This document shows, in pieces, positions 1 to 9,075 of a stretch of DNA of 64,000 nucleotides (its first letter is position 1; each line of letters opens with the position of its first letter). The translations under genes and the position numbers were made by a program. The notes below the pieces were generated by a model. That model did no database searches. It was not told the origin of the DNA and saw only the letters and a list, made by a program, of their open reading frames with translations. The stretch is from Tepidisphaeraceae bacterium (GTDB taxonomy: Bacteria; Planctomycetota; Phycisphaerae; Tepidisphaerales; Tepidisphaeraceae). The DNA lies in assembly GCA_035998445.1 (NCBI GenBank), contig DASYHQ010000013.1:62001-126000 (forward strand). The letters are read 5' to 3'.

Positions 1-879
1 CAGTTCCATTACGCCTACAAGGGGATGAACGGCGACGGTACCGTCATTGCCCAGGTCGCATTACAGCAGAACACGGACCCGTGGGCCAAGGGTGGCGTGA
101 TGGTGCGCAGCGGCATCGGTGCCGCAGACCCGTACGTCGGTCTCTTCCTCACGCCGACCAATGGCATCGCGCTTCAGTACCGCTCCAGCGTTGGCGGCTC
201 CACGACCAACGCTGGCAGTGTTGCGGGCCTCGCGGCACCCGTTTGGTTGAAGCTGGTCCGCAGCGGCAACACGTTCACCGCGTCGTACTCCACCTCCGGA
301 TCCAGTTGGACGCAGGTCGGATCTCCCGTGTCGATCGGCGTGGCCACGAATGCCAAGGCGGGCCTGGCCGCCACCAGCCACAGTACGCTCACCACGGGCT
401 CGACGAACTTCACGAACGTCACGGTCGGCGTCCCCGTGACCACGACGAGCGCGCCGGTCGGCCGCAACATTGGCTTCCGCGCGACGATCAACAACCGGTA
501 CGTCATGTCTGACCAGAACGACTCGTTGCGCCGGCTGAAGGCCACCGTGGCCACGACCGTCGGCGCGTGGGAGCAGTTCGACGTCGTCGACGCGGGCGGC
601 GGGTTCATCGCGCTCAAGAGTCGTGTTACCGGCACGTTCGTCACGGCCGACCAACGCGTCGGCGCCAACGGACAGCTCCGTGCAGACACGGCAACCGTTA
701 TCGACACGTGGGAACAATTTGAGTGGGTCGATCAGGGCAACGGCCTGTTCGCGTTACGCGCCGTGATCAGCGGCCTGTTCGTCAGTTCCGACCAGAACAA
801 CGGCGGCGTCCTGAAGGCGTGGGCCACCGCGGTGCGATCGTGGGAACTGTTCGACTGGGCAGACCTCGGCGCCTCGTAA
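1..879 (+). CDS. C-terminal part of a secreted protein with a DUF1349/LamG-like sandwich and a fascin-like beta-trefoil
   Basis: The reading frame is open from base 1, so the gene begins upstream and only its last 292 codons are seen. About the first 145 visible residues form a beta-sandwich of the DUF1349 / concanavalin-like type (WAKGGVMVRSG, GLFLTPTNGIALQYRS, WLKLVRSGNTFTASYS), often attached to secreted glycosidases. The last 140 residues hold three repeats of a fascin-like trefoil: NRYVMSDQND, GTFVTADQRVGANG and GLFVSSDQNNGG, each followed by a WE(Q/L)F motif. These are usually carbohydrate- or protein-binding modules; the catalytic part, if any, lies outside the window. The gene ends 11 bases before a perfect hairpin terminator. 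Confidence 0.8.
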   Translation, partial: QFHYAYKGMNGDGTVIAQVALQQNTDPWAKGGVMVRSGIGAADPYVGLFLTPTNGIALQYRSSVGGSTTNAGSVAGLAAPVWLKLVRSGNTFTASYSTSGSSWTQVGSPVSIGVATNAKAGLAATSHSTLTTGSTNFTNVTVGVPVTTTSAPVGRNIGFRATINNRYVMSDQNDSLRRLKATVATTVGAWEQFDVVDAGGGFIALKSRVTGTFVTADQRVGANGQLRADTATVIDTWEQFEWVDQGNGLFALRAVISGLFVSSDQNNGGVLKAWATAVRSWELFDWADLGAS

Positions 880-890
880 ATGTCGTGTCG

Positions 891-936
891 CCCGGCCTTC
901 ATGGCCCTCATAACCATGAAGGCCGGGCGTTTTTTT
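891..936 (+). terminator. Rho-independent terminator
   Basis: A perfect 14-bp stem (891-904 with 914-927), a 9-nt loop and a run of seven T at 930-936 directly follow the stop of the fascin-like gene. This is the clearest intrinsic terminator in the window. Confidence 0.93.
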
Positions 937-1027
937 CCATCTATTAGGTGCGGGATTGCGAAGGTTGTGGGGCGACGCGTTCCTGGGAAGGCGTCGCTTT
1001 CATCCTGCTCCCGCGTTGAGTGAGAGA

Positions 1028-2974
1028 ATGAAACGAATCGACTTGGCCGCACGGCCGTGGCATCTCATCGGTTGGCGGCCGAACTACTGGCTGATGGAGC
1101 GGGCCGGGGAGACCGGCGCGTTGTTCGGCCCGGACGTGGGGCCGATCCCCGCATCGTTGCCTGGTTCGGCGTACACTGCGTTGCGTGCCGCGGGCGTGAT
1201 CCCGGACTGGAACGTTGGTCTGAACTCACGCGCGTGTGAGTGGGTCGAACATCGCGATTGGGAGTTCTACACCGACATCGCCGCCGACGAGATACCGATT
1301 GGTGAGCAGGCGGTGCTGCACGCGGATGGACTAGATTACGCCGGCGCAGTGCTGGTCGACGGTGCGGTCGTCGCGCGCTTCAGCGGCGCGCTCGTTCGGC
1401 ACCGCATCGATCTCTCGGCCGCGCTGAACGACGGTCGCCCGCACCGGCTGCGGATCGTATTTACCCAGCCGCCAGAGGAACAGGGGCAAATCGGACGCAC
1501 GTCCGCCACGCACGTGTTCAAACCGCGGTTCAACTTCAGTTGGGACTGGTGCCCGCGGCTGGTGCCGGTCGGCGTGTGGGACGATTTGTCCCTCGTCATC
1601 GATAACGTTCCGGCAGAGGTAGTCAAGGTGCTGGTGGACGTCGGGCTCGACGGGAGGTCCGGCAGCGTCTTGATTGACATGCAACCGATGTCGGATCGAC
1701 CGACGCAAGCGCGGGCAGAACTGTCGCGGGAGGGCCGCTCCATCGCGATGGGTTCCATCACGATAGCCGGCGGCGTGCCAGCGTCTCTTCGGCTGAACGC
1801 CGACGAAGTCGACCTGTGGTGGCCAAACGGCCATGGTGCGCAGCCGCTTTACGTGCTTCGCGTCTGGGCGGCGAACGGCGATGACGCCGAGTTGCTCATC
1901 CATGAAGTGAACGTGGGCTTTCGGCGAATCGACTGGACGCAGTGCGCCGATGCGCCCGCCGGCGCGGCGCCGTTGCTGTGCGAGGTGAATGGCCGGCCGG
2001 TGTTCCTGCAGGGGGTGAACTGGACGCCGGTGCGACTCGACTATCATGCCTGGTCGATCGACGACTATCGCCGCCGCATCGATCTGTACCGCGAGATGGG
2101 CTGCACGGTGCTGCGGGTGTGGGGCGGAGCGTACCTCGAGCGCGAGGCATTCTTCGATCTGTGCGACCGGGCAGGCATCCTCGTATGGCAGGAATTTCCG
2201 CTGTCGTCGTCCGGATACGAGAACGACGCGCCTCGGGGTCCGCACGTGATCGCGGAGCTGTGCGAGATCGCCCGCGACTATGTCAGGCGGCGCGCGCACC
2301 ACGCGTGCAAGCTGTTGTGGTGCGGCGGGAATGAACTGCAGGCCGGGCCCGACGCGCCGCTCACGCTTGCCCATCCGGCCATCGCTGCCATGGCCGAGGT
2401 CGTGGAAACCGAGGATCCCCAGACGCGCTACCTGCCGACGTCACCCCTCGGGCCCACGTTCGCTGCCGACGCTGCGCGATTCGGGCAGGGCCGGCACCAC
2501 CACGTCCACGGCCCGTGGAACATGACGGGCACGTTCGAGCAGTGGCAGGATTACTGGGAGCGTGACGACGCGCTGTTCCGGTCGGAGAGCGGCATGCCCG
2601 GCGCGGCGTCAGCGGAACTGATCGAGCGATATGCCGGCGACCTGCCTGCTTGGCCCCCGACGCGCGACAATCCGCTGTGGAACCACGTTTCCGCATGGTG
2701 GGTGCAGCCCGATGCTTTTCGGCTCACCACGGATGGGCTTGCGCCAGCTGAAGCGCTTCGCCGCCACGTGCAACTTAGCCAGCGCCTTCAGGCGGACGCG
2801 CTCGGCGTCGCGGCGCGTGCGGTGAAGGGTCGGTTCCCTCGGACCGGGGCGTTCATCGTCTGGATGGGGCACGACTGCTTCCCGTGCCCGAGCAATACGA
2901 GCATCATCGACTTTGACGGCAACCCCAAGCCCGCCTACCACGCGCTGCGCGAAGCCTTCAGGGGTGACTTGTAA
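1028..2974 (+). CDS. GH2-family beta-mannosidase-like glycoside hydrolase
   Basis: A 648-aa protein with the order typical of GH2 beta-mannosidases: N-terminal jelly roll, Ig-like domain, then a TIM barrel. It opens with RPWHLIGWRPNYW. The acid/base is probably E436 in WCGGNE and the nucleophile E520 in FRSESGMPG; the 84-residue spacing suits the family. At about 650 residues it is shorter than the usual 800 or more, so the C-terminal beta-domains are reduced. No signal peptide is visible, so it should work in the cytosol on imported oligosaccharides. The ATG at 1028 was chosen because MKRIDLAARPWH starts the homologous region and GAGAGA precedes it; an upstream TTG at 956 is open but unlikely. 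Confidence 0.85.
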   Translation: MKRIDLAARPWHLIGWRPNYWLMERAGETGALFGPDVGPIPASLPGSAYTALRAAGVIPDWNVGLNSRACEWVEHRDWEFYTDIAADEIPIGEQAVLHADGLDYAGAVLVDGAVVARFSGALVRHRIDLSAALNDGRPHRLRIVFTQPPEEQGQIGRTSATHVFKPRFNFSWDWCPRLVPVGVWDDLSLVIDNVPAEVVKVLVDVGLDGRSGSVLIDMQPMSDRPTQARAELSREGRSIAMGSITIAGGVPASLRLNADEVDLWWPNGHGAQPLYVLRVWAANGDDAELLIHEVNVGFRRIDWTQCADAPAGAAPLLCEVNGRPVFLQGVNWTPVRLDYHAWSIDDYRRRIDLYREMGCTVLRVWGGAYLEREAFFDLCDRAGILVWQEFPLSSSGYENDAPRGPHVIAELCEIARDYVRRRAHHACKLLWCGGNELQAGPDAPLTLAHPAIAAMAEVVETEDPQTRYLPTSPLGPTFAADAARFGQGRHHHVHGPWNMTGTFEQWQDYWERDDALFRSESGMPGAASAELIERYAGDLPAWPPTRDNPLWNHVSAWWVQPDAFRLTTDGLAPAEALRRHVQLSQRLQADALGVAARAVKGRFPRTGAFIVWMGHDCFPCPSNTSIIDFDGNPKPAYHALREAFRGDL

Positions 2975-3018
2975 AGCGGAACCTGAACCGGGTGATCGGC
3001 ATGCGCGTGACACGGCAA

Positions 3019-3042
3019 AAGGCGGGGCGGGGCGGGGCGGTC
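3019..3042 (+). other. G-rich tract between two genes
   Basis: Three GGGG runs separated by single C and flanked by GG pairs lie between two convergent genes. The tract could fold as a short G-quadruplex in the + strand RNA or DNA. Only composition supports this. Confidence 0.4.
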
Positions 3043-3053
3043 GGCCGTTGCCG

Positions 3054-3902
3054 CTATCGCTGATCGATGCGCCACTTCGGATAAGGAAACTTCGCCTGCA
3101 GGTTGGCCAGCGAGTAGTCGGCCGCGTTCGTCGGGATGTTCTTCCGCGGCACGCTCTCGGCGTGGCCATCGAAGAACAGGACGTTCGTCAGCGTCTGACG
3201 TCGTCCGTGGCGGCCGGCGACGCGGAAGGGGGCGGCGGGCGCCAAGCTTGTGTGGTTCATGAAGGTGCCGTCGAACAGGAACACGAGCTCCGACGAGCGG
3301 ACGCTCGTCAGCTTGTTCAAGCGGTAGTCGTTCGTGGTCCCGTCGCGTGGCAGGCGACGCCCGGGCAACTGGAACCAACCAGCGAACGGCGAGCCGAAGT
3401 CACCAGTCGCCGCGTTGATGCCGTACCAGGTGTGGACATACGTGCCGGTGGACAGCGAGAACTGCCGCGCCGCCGTGCCAGAACCGGTCGGACCGGTCGG
3501 CCAGTTCGTGAACATCTCGGCCAGCCCGCTCGGGCAGTGCAGCACCGTCCCGGTCGCCGGTGGCGCTGCGGCGTCGGTGATGACCGGCACGGGAATCAGC
3601 TTCAGGTTTGCCAGCAGCGTCGCCCACCCCTCGCGCTGTGTCGTCGTGCCGGGCGCGACGTACTCGGCCGGCACGATGTACCCCTTAACCGCGTTGACGT
3701 AGAGATGGTTGGCCAGCCCGATCTGGCGCAGGTTTGCCAAGCACCGCACCGTGTTCGCCTGCTCCCGCGCCTTCTGAAGCGCCGGGAGCAACAGCCCGAC
3801 GAGCACTGCGATGATGCCGATCACCACGAGCAGCTCGACGAGCGTGAAGCCCGCCGAGCTGCCTGGTCGTCGTGCTGTTGAAGTGGAGCACTGTGTACGC
3901 AT
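3054..3902 (-). CDS. Type II pseudopilin, planctomycete H-x9-DG type
   Basis: This 282-aa protein has a prepilin-peptidase site and N-terminal helix ([19 protein letters not shown]), followed by a globular domain that ends with the planctomycete hallmark DGH ([13 protein letters not shown]). Such proteins are processed by a PilD-type peptidase and are thought to assemble into, or dock with, a type II secretion pseudopilus or surface filament. No secretion ATPase or secretin lies nearby, so it is an orphan. The ATG at 3902 was preferred to an earlier start at 3968 because it leaves a normal short leader. It follows the PEP-CTERM gene at 3976 on the same strand with a 73-nt gap, probably as one transcript. 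Confidence 0.88.
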   Translation of the reverse strand: MRTQCSTSTARRPGSSAGFTLVELLVVIGIIAVLVGLLLPALQKAREQANTVRCLANLRQIGLANHLYVNAVKGYIVPAEYVAPGTTTQREGWATLLANLKLIPVPVITDAAAPPATGTVLHCPSGLAEMFTNWPTGPTGSGTAARQFSLSTGTYVHTWYGINAATGDFGSPFAGWFQLPGRRLPRDGTTNDYRLNKLTSVRSSELVFLFDGTFMNHTSLAPAAPFRVAGRHGRRQTLTNVLFFDGHAESVPRKNIPTNAADYSLANLQAKFPYPKWRIDQR

Positions 3903-3975
3903 TGCTCGCGTTCCGATCGTTCGTGCCGTCGCGCCACGTTGTCTAAAATCGAGGGGATAGATTCGCAAATTCCCG

Positions 3976-4854
3976 TCACCGCGTGGCGAAGTGACGACGG
4001 CGTCGCATTGCGAGCAGGCCGGAAGCGGCTGCCACCATCGCCAGCCCGGTCGGCTCCGGCACGGCCGACACGTCCGACAGGCGGCGCGACTCCAGTGCGG
4101 TCGCCGTCAGGGCGCCACCGGTGTCACCGATCGTCTTCGTCCCGTCAATGCGGAAGTTGTCCAACAAGCCGACGAACGCGCGGTCGAAAGCGCCGGCGTT
4201 GTTGCGGTTGCCGATGATCAGCGCCCCCGTTCCGTTGTTTGTGGTGCCGGAGTTTCGGGTGGCAGTTGTAAGCAGCGATACCGCGGCAGAGGAAGCGCCT
4301 GCGGCGGTCGCCTCGGCATCGGTGCGGAAGCCCAGGTAATACTTCACGTTGTTCAGCGTGGCAGTACCGTCGTACGTAATCGCGAAGAACGCCCATTGGT
4401 TGTTCTGCGGATAAGAGGCCGCGCTGACACCCGCGTTGCTGCTGTTCACCGAAAGCGTGAGGGTGCTCGTCCCGGGAATAATCTCTTGTTCATTCGGATT
4501 GTGCATGATGCGCCCGGTGAGCCCGCCGGTTTTGTACCAGCCGGAGATCGTGAACGACACGAGCCCGTCGATGTTGTCGTTGTCGGCGGCGTGCGAGGCC
4601 CGCTGGGAACCGCCCGTGCTGCTGTAGGCGCGATCGATCGACGACTCCGGCAGGCCCAAGCCTCCCGTGACCCCCGTGCCGGCGGCGCTCTGGGTCGCCC
4701 CGAACAGAACCACAGGCGTCACATCGCCGCCCGTGCTGGCCAGCGTTTCGAACTTGTACTCCAGAATCGGTGCCGCGGTCGCGACCGATCCTGTGGCGAT
4801 GACGACAACGGCGGCAGCCGAAAACAGCGTGGACAAAGCGTGACGATTGAACAT
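3976..4854 (-). CDS. Secreted LamG-domain PEP-CTERM protein
   Basis: A 292-aa protein: signal peptide (about residues 1-27, ending SVATAA), one concanavalin/LamG-like jelly roll ([44 protein letters not shown]) and a PEP-CTERM tail ([19 protein letters not shown] then RRRR). The tail is the exosortase sorting signal that places proteins at the envelope or exopolysaccharide. LamG folds bind glycans, so a role as a surface binding protein is likely, though no ligand can be read from the sequence. GAGAGGAATA is a good ribosome site before the ATG. It is divergent from the XylR-type regulator at 5001, which may control it. Confidence 0.88.
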   Translation of the reverse strand: MFNRHALSTLFSAAAVVVIATGSVATAAPILEYKFETLASTGGDVTPVVLFGATQSAAGTGVTGGLGLPESSIDRAYSSTGGSQRASHAADNDNIDGLVSFTISGWYKTGGLTGRIMHNPNEQEIIPGTSTLTLSVNSSNAGVSAASYPQNNQWAFFAITYDGTATLNNVKYYLGFRTDAEATAAGASSAAVSLLTTATRNSGTTNNGTGALIIGNRNNAGAFDRAFVGLLDNFRIDGTKTIGDTGGALTATALESRRLSDVSAVPEPTGLAMVAAASGLLAMRRRRHFATR

Positions 4855-4940
4855 GTACTATTCCTCTCAACCAATGAATGGGACGACCTGTTGGCGACGA
4901 CAGGCAAATAATGCCTCATGCCGGCAGAGTCGCCAGCGAG

Positions 4941-4979
4941 TTTTGCGTGAAACATTCTTGATTTTGCGCAAACAATGGT
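4941..4979. promoter_or_regulatory. 21-nt-spaced direct repeat, candidate AraC/XylR operator
   Basis: TTTTGCGTGAAACATT at 4941 is repeated as TTTTGCGCAAACAATG at 4962. The 21-nt period is two helical turns, the spacing AraC-family proteins commonly use. It lies between the PEP-CTERM gene and the XylR-type regulator, so it could serve both. Confidence 0.45.
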
Positions 4980-5000
4980 CGATATAGGATTGGAGGTGAC

Positions 5001-6155
5001 ATGGCCAAACCTCTCGTCCACATCGCTGTGTTGACCGACCACGTTGGCACCTATGGCCGGCAGGTGCTGGAGGGCATTGCGCGCTACGCCACCGTCGCAG
5101 GAAATTGGAAGCTGATCCTCCGTCCCGAATTCGTCCTGTTGCAGCAGTTTCAGGAGAGCGATTGGACGTGGAACGGCATGATCGTTCAGGCGTTCGAACG
5201 ATCGCTTGCCAAAGAGGTGGCCGCCCGTGGGGTGGCGGCGGTGAACATCTCGACGATCATGCCCGACCCACCGTTGCCCAGCGTGCTGGTCGACCATGCG
5301 GCGGTGGCGCAGATGGCGGTGCGGGACTTGGTGGAACGTGGCTTCCGAGAGTTGGCGTACGTCGGCTTCAATGCGCCGTACTCGGCCGCCCGTGAGGCGG
5401 CGTTCGTCGAGGCGGCACATCAAGGCGGTCGCACCGCCCACGTCTGGGTTAGCCCAACGCCCGATCCGGACGAGGCGGTGCTGGGCCAGTGGTTGGCACA
5501 ACTGCCCAAGCCGGTCGGCATCCTCGGCTGCAACGACCAGCACGCCGCCCATGTCGTCACCGCCGCCACGCGCGCCGGCGTCGCCGTGCCCGAGCAGGCA
5601 GCGGTGCTAGGGGTGGACAACGACGAACTGGTCAACCGGATGCTGCGCCCGACGTTATCCAGCATTGCCGTCGCGGGCGAGCGGATCGGCTACGAGGCTG
5701 CGGCGCTGCTGGACCAGGTGATCCAGGGGAAGGTCGAGCGTTCGCCGGCGCTGCCGCCCGTCATTATTGCGCCCGTCGGTGTGGTCACGCGACAGAGCAC
5801 GGACGTGCTCGCCATTGCCGATGCCGATGTCGCGGCCGCGGTGCGGTTCATCCGCGAGCATGCCGGCGACCCGATCCGCGTTGACGACGTCCTCCGCGAG
5901 GTGCCCGCCAGCCGCCGGTCGCTCGAGTTGCGATTTCGGCGCGTGCTCGGCCGCAGTCCACTGGATGAGATCGTCCGCGTCCACGTTGAGCGCGCCAAGC
6001 ACCTGTTGGCCGAGACGGAACTGCCAATGCCGCGCGTTGCGGTCGCGTGCGGGTTTCGGGATGCCAGCTACATGGGCGTCGTCTTCCGCAAACTCACCGG
6101 CCAAACCCCAACGAGTTACCGTCAGCTCTTTCGATTAGGTGGCGGTAATCGTTAA
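5001..6155 (+). CDS. XylR-type AraC-family regulator with periplasmic-binding-like sensor
   Basis: The 384-aa protein has a LacI-like periplasmic-binding fold in residues 1 to about 265 (HIAVLTDHVGTYGRQVLEG, LGVDNDELVNRMLRPTLSS) and a C-terminal double helix-turn-helix of the AraC type in about 285-384 (SRRSLELRFRRVLG, ACGFRDASYMGVVFRKLTG). This XylR architecture binds a sugar and activates catabolic genes. The start is set by a strong GGAGGTGAC ribosome site. It is divergent from the LamG/PEP-CTERM and pseudopilin genes at 3054-4854. The inducing sugar is not evident. Confidence 0.9.
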   Translation: MAKPLVHIAVLTDHVGTYGRQVLEGIARYATVAGNWKLILRPEFVLLQQFQESDWTWNGMIVQAFERSLAKEVAARGVAAVNISTIMPDPPLPSVLVDHAAVAQMAVRDLVERGFRELAYVGFNAPYSAAREAAFVEAAHQGGRTAHVWVSPTPDPDEAVLGQWLAQLPKPVGILGCNDQHAAHVVTAATRAGVAVPEQAAVLGVDNDELVNRMLRPTLSSIAVAGERIGYEAAALLDQVIQGKVERSPALPPVIIAPVGVVTRQSTDVLAIADADVAAAVRFIREHAGDPIRVDDVLREVPASRRSLELRFRRVLGRSPLDEIVRVHVERAKHLLAETELPMPRVAVACGFRDASYMGVVFRKLTGQTPTSYRQLFRLGGGNR

Positions 6156-6209
6156 CGCGGAGGGCAACGTTCGCACATGCAGCGCCTTTGGAAGATCTGC
6201 CGAATGTTC

Positions 6210-6326
6210 TCACATGGCGCGCAGCGAACGGTCGTTTGCCTTGGCGACGGCGGCGCCGATGCCACCGGGGCCGCCACCGGTCACCAGCACTTCAGCCTCA
6301 GCGCGATCGAGGTTGCGCGGACAGCG
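6210..6326 (-). pseudogene. Remnant of a Rossmann-fold (FAD or NAD) oxidoreductase N-terminus
   Basis: An open stretch of 38 codons on the minus strand encodes EAEVLVTGGGPGGIGAAVAK, a good match to the GxGxxG dinucleotide-binding start of FAD-dependent oxidoreductases (also resembling SDR enzymes). It has no start with a ribosome site and stops soon after, so only the nucleotide-binding loop remains. The rest of 6156-6544 shows no gene; 6440-6544 is AT-rich and probably holds the promoter of the next gene. Confidence 0.4.
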
Positions 6327-6544
6327 TTACGCTTAGCTTCTATTGACGTTCATTTCGTCCGTTGATGAGGGCCGACGGCGACGGTTATGGTAGGCGCGTT
6401 CGCCACGCTTCTGATTGCAATGTTCGCGGCAATTAGTGGGGAAGGCATCACATTTTTCGGTTTTCGAATTCTCGTTTTCCGATCTTGGTTTTGACTGGCT
6501 CTCTCCCGTTGACGCGCGCTCGTTGGGTCGAGTGAAATGCGCGC

Positions 6545-8275
6545 ATGACTAACCGCTCTCGCTGCTGCGCCGTGATTTTGGCGATGACTTACATCGTGAT
6601 GTCGATCACCGTCAGCGCGCCCTCGGCGCACGCGCAGACGCTGCCGCAAGCGAAGGCGCCGATCGGCATGAACCTGGGCGGCATTGCCGATTACACATTA
6701 GGCTTCCCGTTCAAGAACCTGATGTGGGGCGCGCGCCCGTGGCTCACGCGCAACGCCGAGGGTGGCGGTCCATTCAACACCGAACTGGCAGGCAAGATTG
6801 CGTTGGACCCGGACGGCTATCCGCTTGAGCTGCCCGCGACCATCGAGGGCGCAGACCAGCCGCAGGTCGTGTTCACGATCATTCCCAACGTGGCAGAGCC
6901 GGGCCGCTACGTCGTGTTGTACGACGGGGAAGGCGAGGTGACGTCCGCCATGTCGAGTAAGGCGACCGAATCAAAACCCGGTCGCCTCGTGCTGGATTAC
7001 AAGGGTGCCGCCAATGATGGGGCGTACGAGGGGATCGCCATTGTGCGGTCGACCCGTGGCAATCACGTGCGCAACATCCGCATCGTCCCCGAGGCACAGG
7101 CCGATGCGGACCTTGCCGCCAATCCGTTCCGCGACGACTTCGTCGAGTACTGCCGTCAGTGGCACGCGCTGCGATTCATGGACTGGCAGGCCACCAACAA
7201 CTCGCTAGAAAAGGAATGGGCCGGCCGCAAGAAGCCCACGTTCTACACCATGGTGGCCAGTGGCGGCGACGCGATCGGCCGGTGGGGTCCGCCAGCGTCG
7301 GAGTTTGATCAGCTCTTCTCCGGCGGCGTGGCGCTCGAGACCATCATCCAACTCGCCAACATGATTCAGGTCGACCCCTGGGTCTGCGTGCCGCACCGTG
7401 CCACGCCTGAGTACATGCGCGAGATGGCGCAGCTGTTCAAGGATAAGCTGGATCCGAAGCTGAAGGTGTACGTCGAGTATTCCAACGAAGTCTGGAACTG
7501 GCAGTTCCAGCAGGCCGGTTGGATGATTCAAAGCAAGGAGGCCGGCGAACGCGTGGTAGCCGCCGGTGGGCAGGCGTGGCAGGAGGGGTTGGTTCCAGAG
7601 TTCACGCTGGATAACGGTGCGGTCGCCAAGGATGGGGGGACGAACCATCCGGAGCGGATGGGCGCCCTAAGCCGTCGATGCTTTGAACCCTGGGAAGCGG
7701 TCTTTGCCGGGGCGGATCGCGCGCGCCTGGTGCGAGTCGTTGGTGTGCAACACGCGTGGCTCGATACTGTCGAGCGGACCGTGAAGTGGGTGATGGCCAA
7801 CGGTGGCGCCGATGCGGTCAGCCCTGCCGGTTACTTCGGGCCGAACGACGAAATCTACTCGCGCTGGGAGACCGCCGGCGCCAGCCTGACCGCCGAGCAG
7901 GTGATCGCGGACATGCGCGAGTCGCTGGAGAAAGATTCAGCCGTCTGGACACGCGCCATCGGGAAGGTCGCCAAGGACGCCGGGCTGGCGTACTTGGTCT
8001 ATGAGGGCGGCCAGCACATTCAACCGAAGGGGCAGGAGGAGAAGCCGTACATGCCTGCTCTGCGCGACGCGCAGTTCCACCAAGGCATGTACGACATTTA
8101 CATGGCGAACTTCGCCGTCCACAAGGAGGCCGGCTGCTCGCTCTTCATGGCCTTCAGCAGCATCAGCCGCCAAGGCACGCGATACGGCTCGTGGGGCCAT
8201 CAAGAGTATTACGGCCAACCCCGCAGCGAGATCCCGAAGTTCGGCGCGTTGATTGATGCAAACTCAGCCAAATAG
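6545..8275 (+). CDS. Secreted clan-A-like glycoside hydrolase or cellulose-binding-annotated protein
   Basis: A 576-aa protein with a clear signal peptide (cut after about residue 31, SAHA|QT). An N-terminal beta-rich domain (to about residue 170) precedes a probable TIM barrel. The motif VYVEYSNEVWNWQF places E315 after Asn, as in the acid/base site of clan GH-A enzymes, and YEGGQH gives E487, a plausible nucleophile 172 residues later. Related planctomycete proteins are often annotated only as cellulose-binding, so the substrate is unknown. No sorting tail is present, so it may be released or periplasmic. It stands alone, with repeat-rich DNA downstream. Confidence 0.65.
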   Translation: MTNRSRCCAVILAMTYIVMSITVSAPSAHAQTLPQAKAPIGMNLGGIADYTLGFPFKNLMWGARPWLTRNAEGGGPFNTELAGKIALDPDGYPLELPATIEGADQPQVVFTIIPNVAEPGRYVVLYDGEGEVTSAMSSKATESKPGRLVLDYKGAANDGAYEGIAIVRSTRGNHVRNIRIVPEAQADADLAANPFRDDFVEYCRQWHALRFMDWQATNNSLEKEWAGRKKPTFYTMVASGGDAIGRWGPPASEFDQLFSGGVALETIIQLANMIQVDPWVCVPHRATPEYMREMAQLFKDKLDPKLKVYVEYSNEVWNWQFQQAGWMIQSKEAGERVVAAGGQAWQEGLVPEFTLDNGAVAKDGGTNHPERMGALSRRCFEPWEAVFAGADRARLVRVVGVQHAWLDTVERTVKWVMANGGADAVSPAGYFGPNDEIYSRWETAGASLTAEQVIADMRESLEKDSAVWTRAIGKVAKDAGLAYLVYEGGQHIQPKGQEEKPYMPALRDAQFHQGMYDIYMANFAVHKEAGCSLFMAFSSISRQGTRYGSWGHQEYYGQPRSEIPKFGALIDANSAK

Positions 8276-8408
8276 CGATCGGCCGCTTGCCTTTGAGCAG
8301 TCGTATGAGACGCCTAGTCTGAAATGCGCTTGCGTGAGCGTGATGCAGGCAGGGGGCGCAACCTATCAAGAGCAACACCAATGCTACGCATTGACGATCG
8401 GATCCCTC

Positions 8409-8490
8409 ACGTCGTCATCCTGAGGTACTCCAAAGGATCCCTTGTTCTTCGACCTGGGGAAAGAAGAGATCCGTGGCAGTATGCCAGAAA
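8409..8490. repeat. Palindromic intergenic repeat fragment
   Basis: The segment starts with GTCATCCTGAGGTACTCC and contains an imperfect hairpin built from GGATCCCTTGTTCTT and AAAGAAGAGATCC. It resembles the first half of a dispersed palindromic element, with the second arm degraded. It lies in the 800-bp gene-free region 8276-9075. Confidence 0.4.
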
Positions 8491-8565
8491 AGCTTAAGGG
8501 AGTCGGATACGTTCGATGACGGTTGGTCAACGATCCCCCGATTATGATCCAGCACGAAGCCCAGC

Positions 8566-8739
8566 GGCTTGCGGACGAAACCCTTTCGCCACGTCCAACT
8601 GTGTCAACCCGAGCGGAGCAGTAGCGACTCGAGGGATCTCGAACGCCGCGCATTGCTGACGTTGGTGATCCCTCAGGTCGCCTTAGGCTCCCTTCGGGAT
8701 GGCAATTGCGCGCGAGGCGACAGATTTTTGTCCGCCAGC
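8566..8739. repeat. Dispersed inverted-repeat element, copy A (degenerate)
   Basis: Ends are TTGCGGACGAAACC on the left and a TTTTTGTCCGCCAGC right arm. Inside are GAGGGATCTC, GATCCCTCAGGTCG, TCGGGATGG and GCGCGCGAGGCG, all shared with the copy at 39775. No coding sequence is present, so this looks like a non-autonomous mobile element. In 8740-9075 nothing else is recognised. Confidence 0.6.
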
Positions 8740-9075
8740 TTTTCGGTTCCGGCTCCCATCGGGATGATGTTGGCCCAACAGGGGCAGCGCTTTACGTCGC
8801 AGATACCCTGTTAGGATGACGAGGCCCTGAGAAGTCGACAGGTCCGGAGATATCAATGAGCTTCTGACGTAGCTGCCGCTATCACGGCACACGGCCCGAC
8901 GTGCAAGGATGATAGAAGGCCGCTCGATCGCATCAGCGGCGAGCCTATGCCCGTTTAGGCGCAAAAAGAACGCCGGTAGATCTCTCGCCACCACCCGCGG
9001 GGCAAGGGATCTATCGGCGTAAGTTGAACGGCATTCGCAACGGGCGGTCGAACAGCACCAGTCGGACGCCGCCGG

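Noticed and set aside
8276-9075. Searched as a possible small RNA or gene region
   Set aside because: Only palindromic repeats are visible; the remaining bases show no conserved fold or frame.
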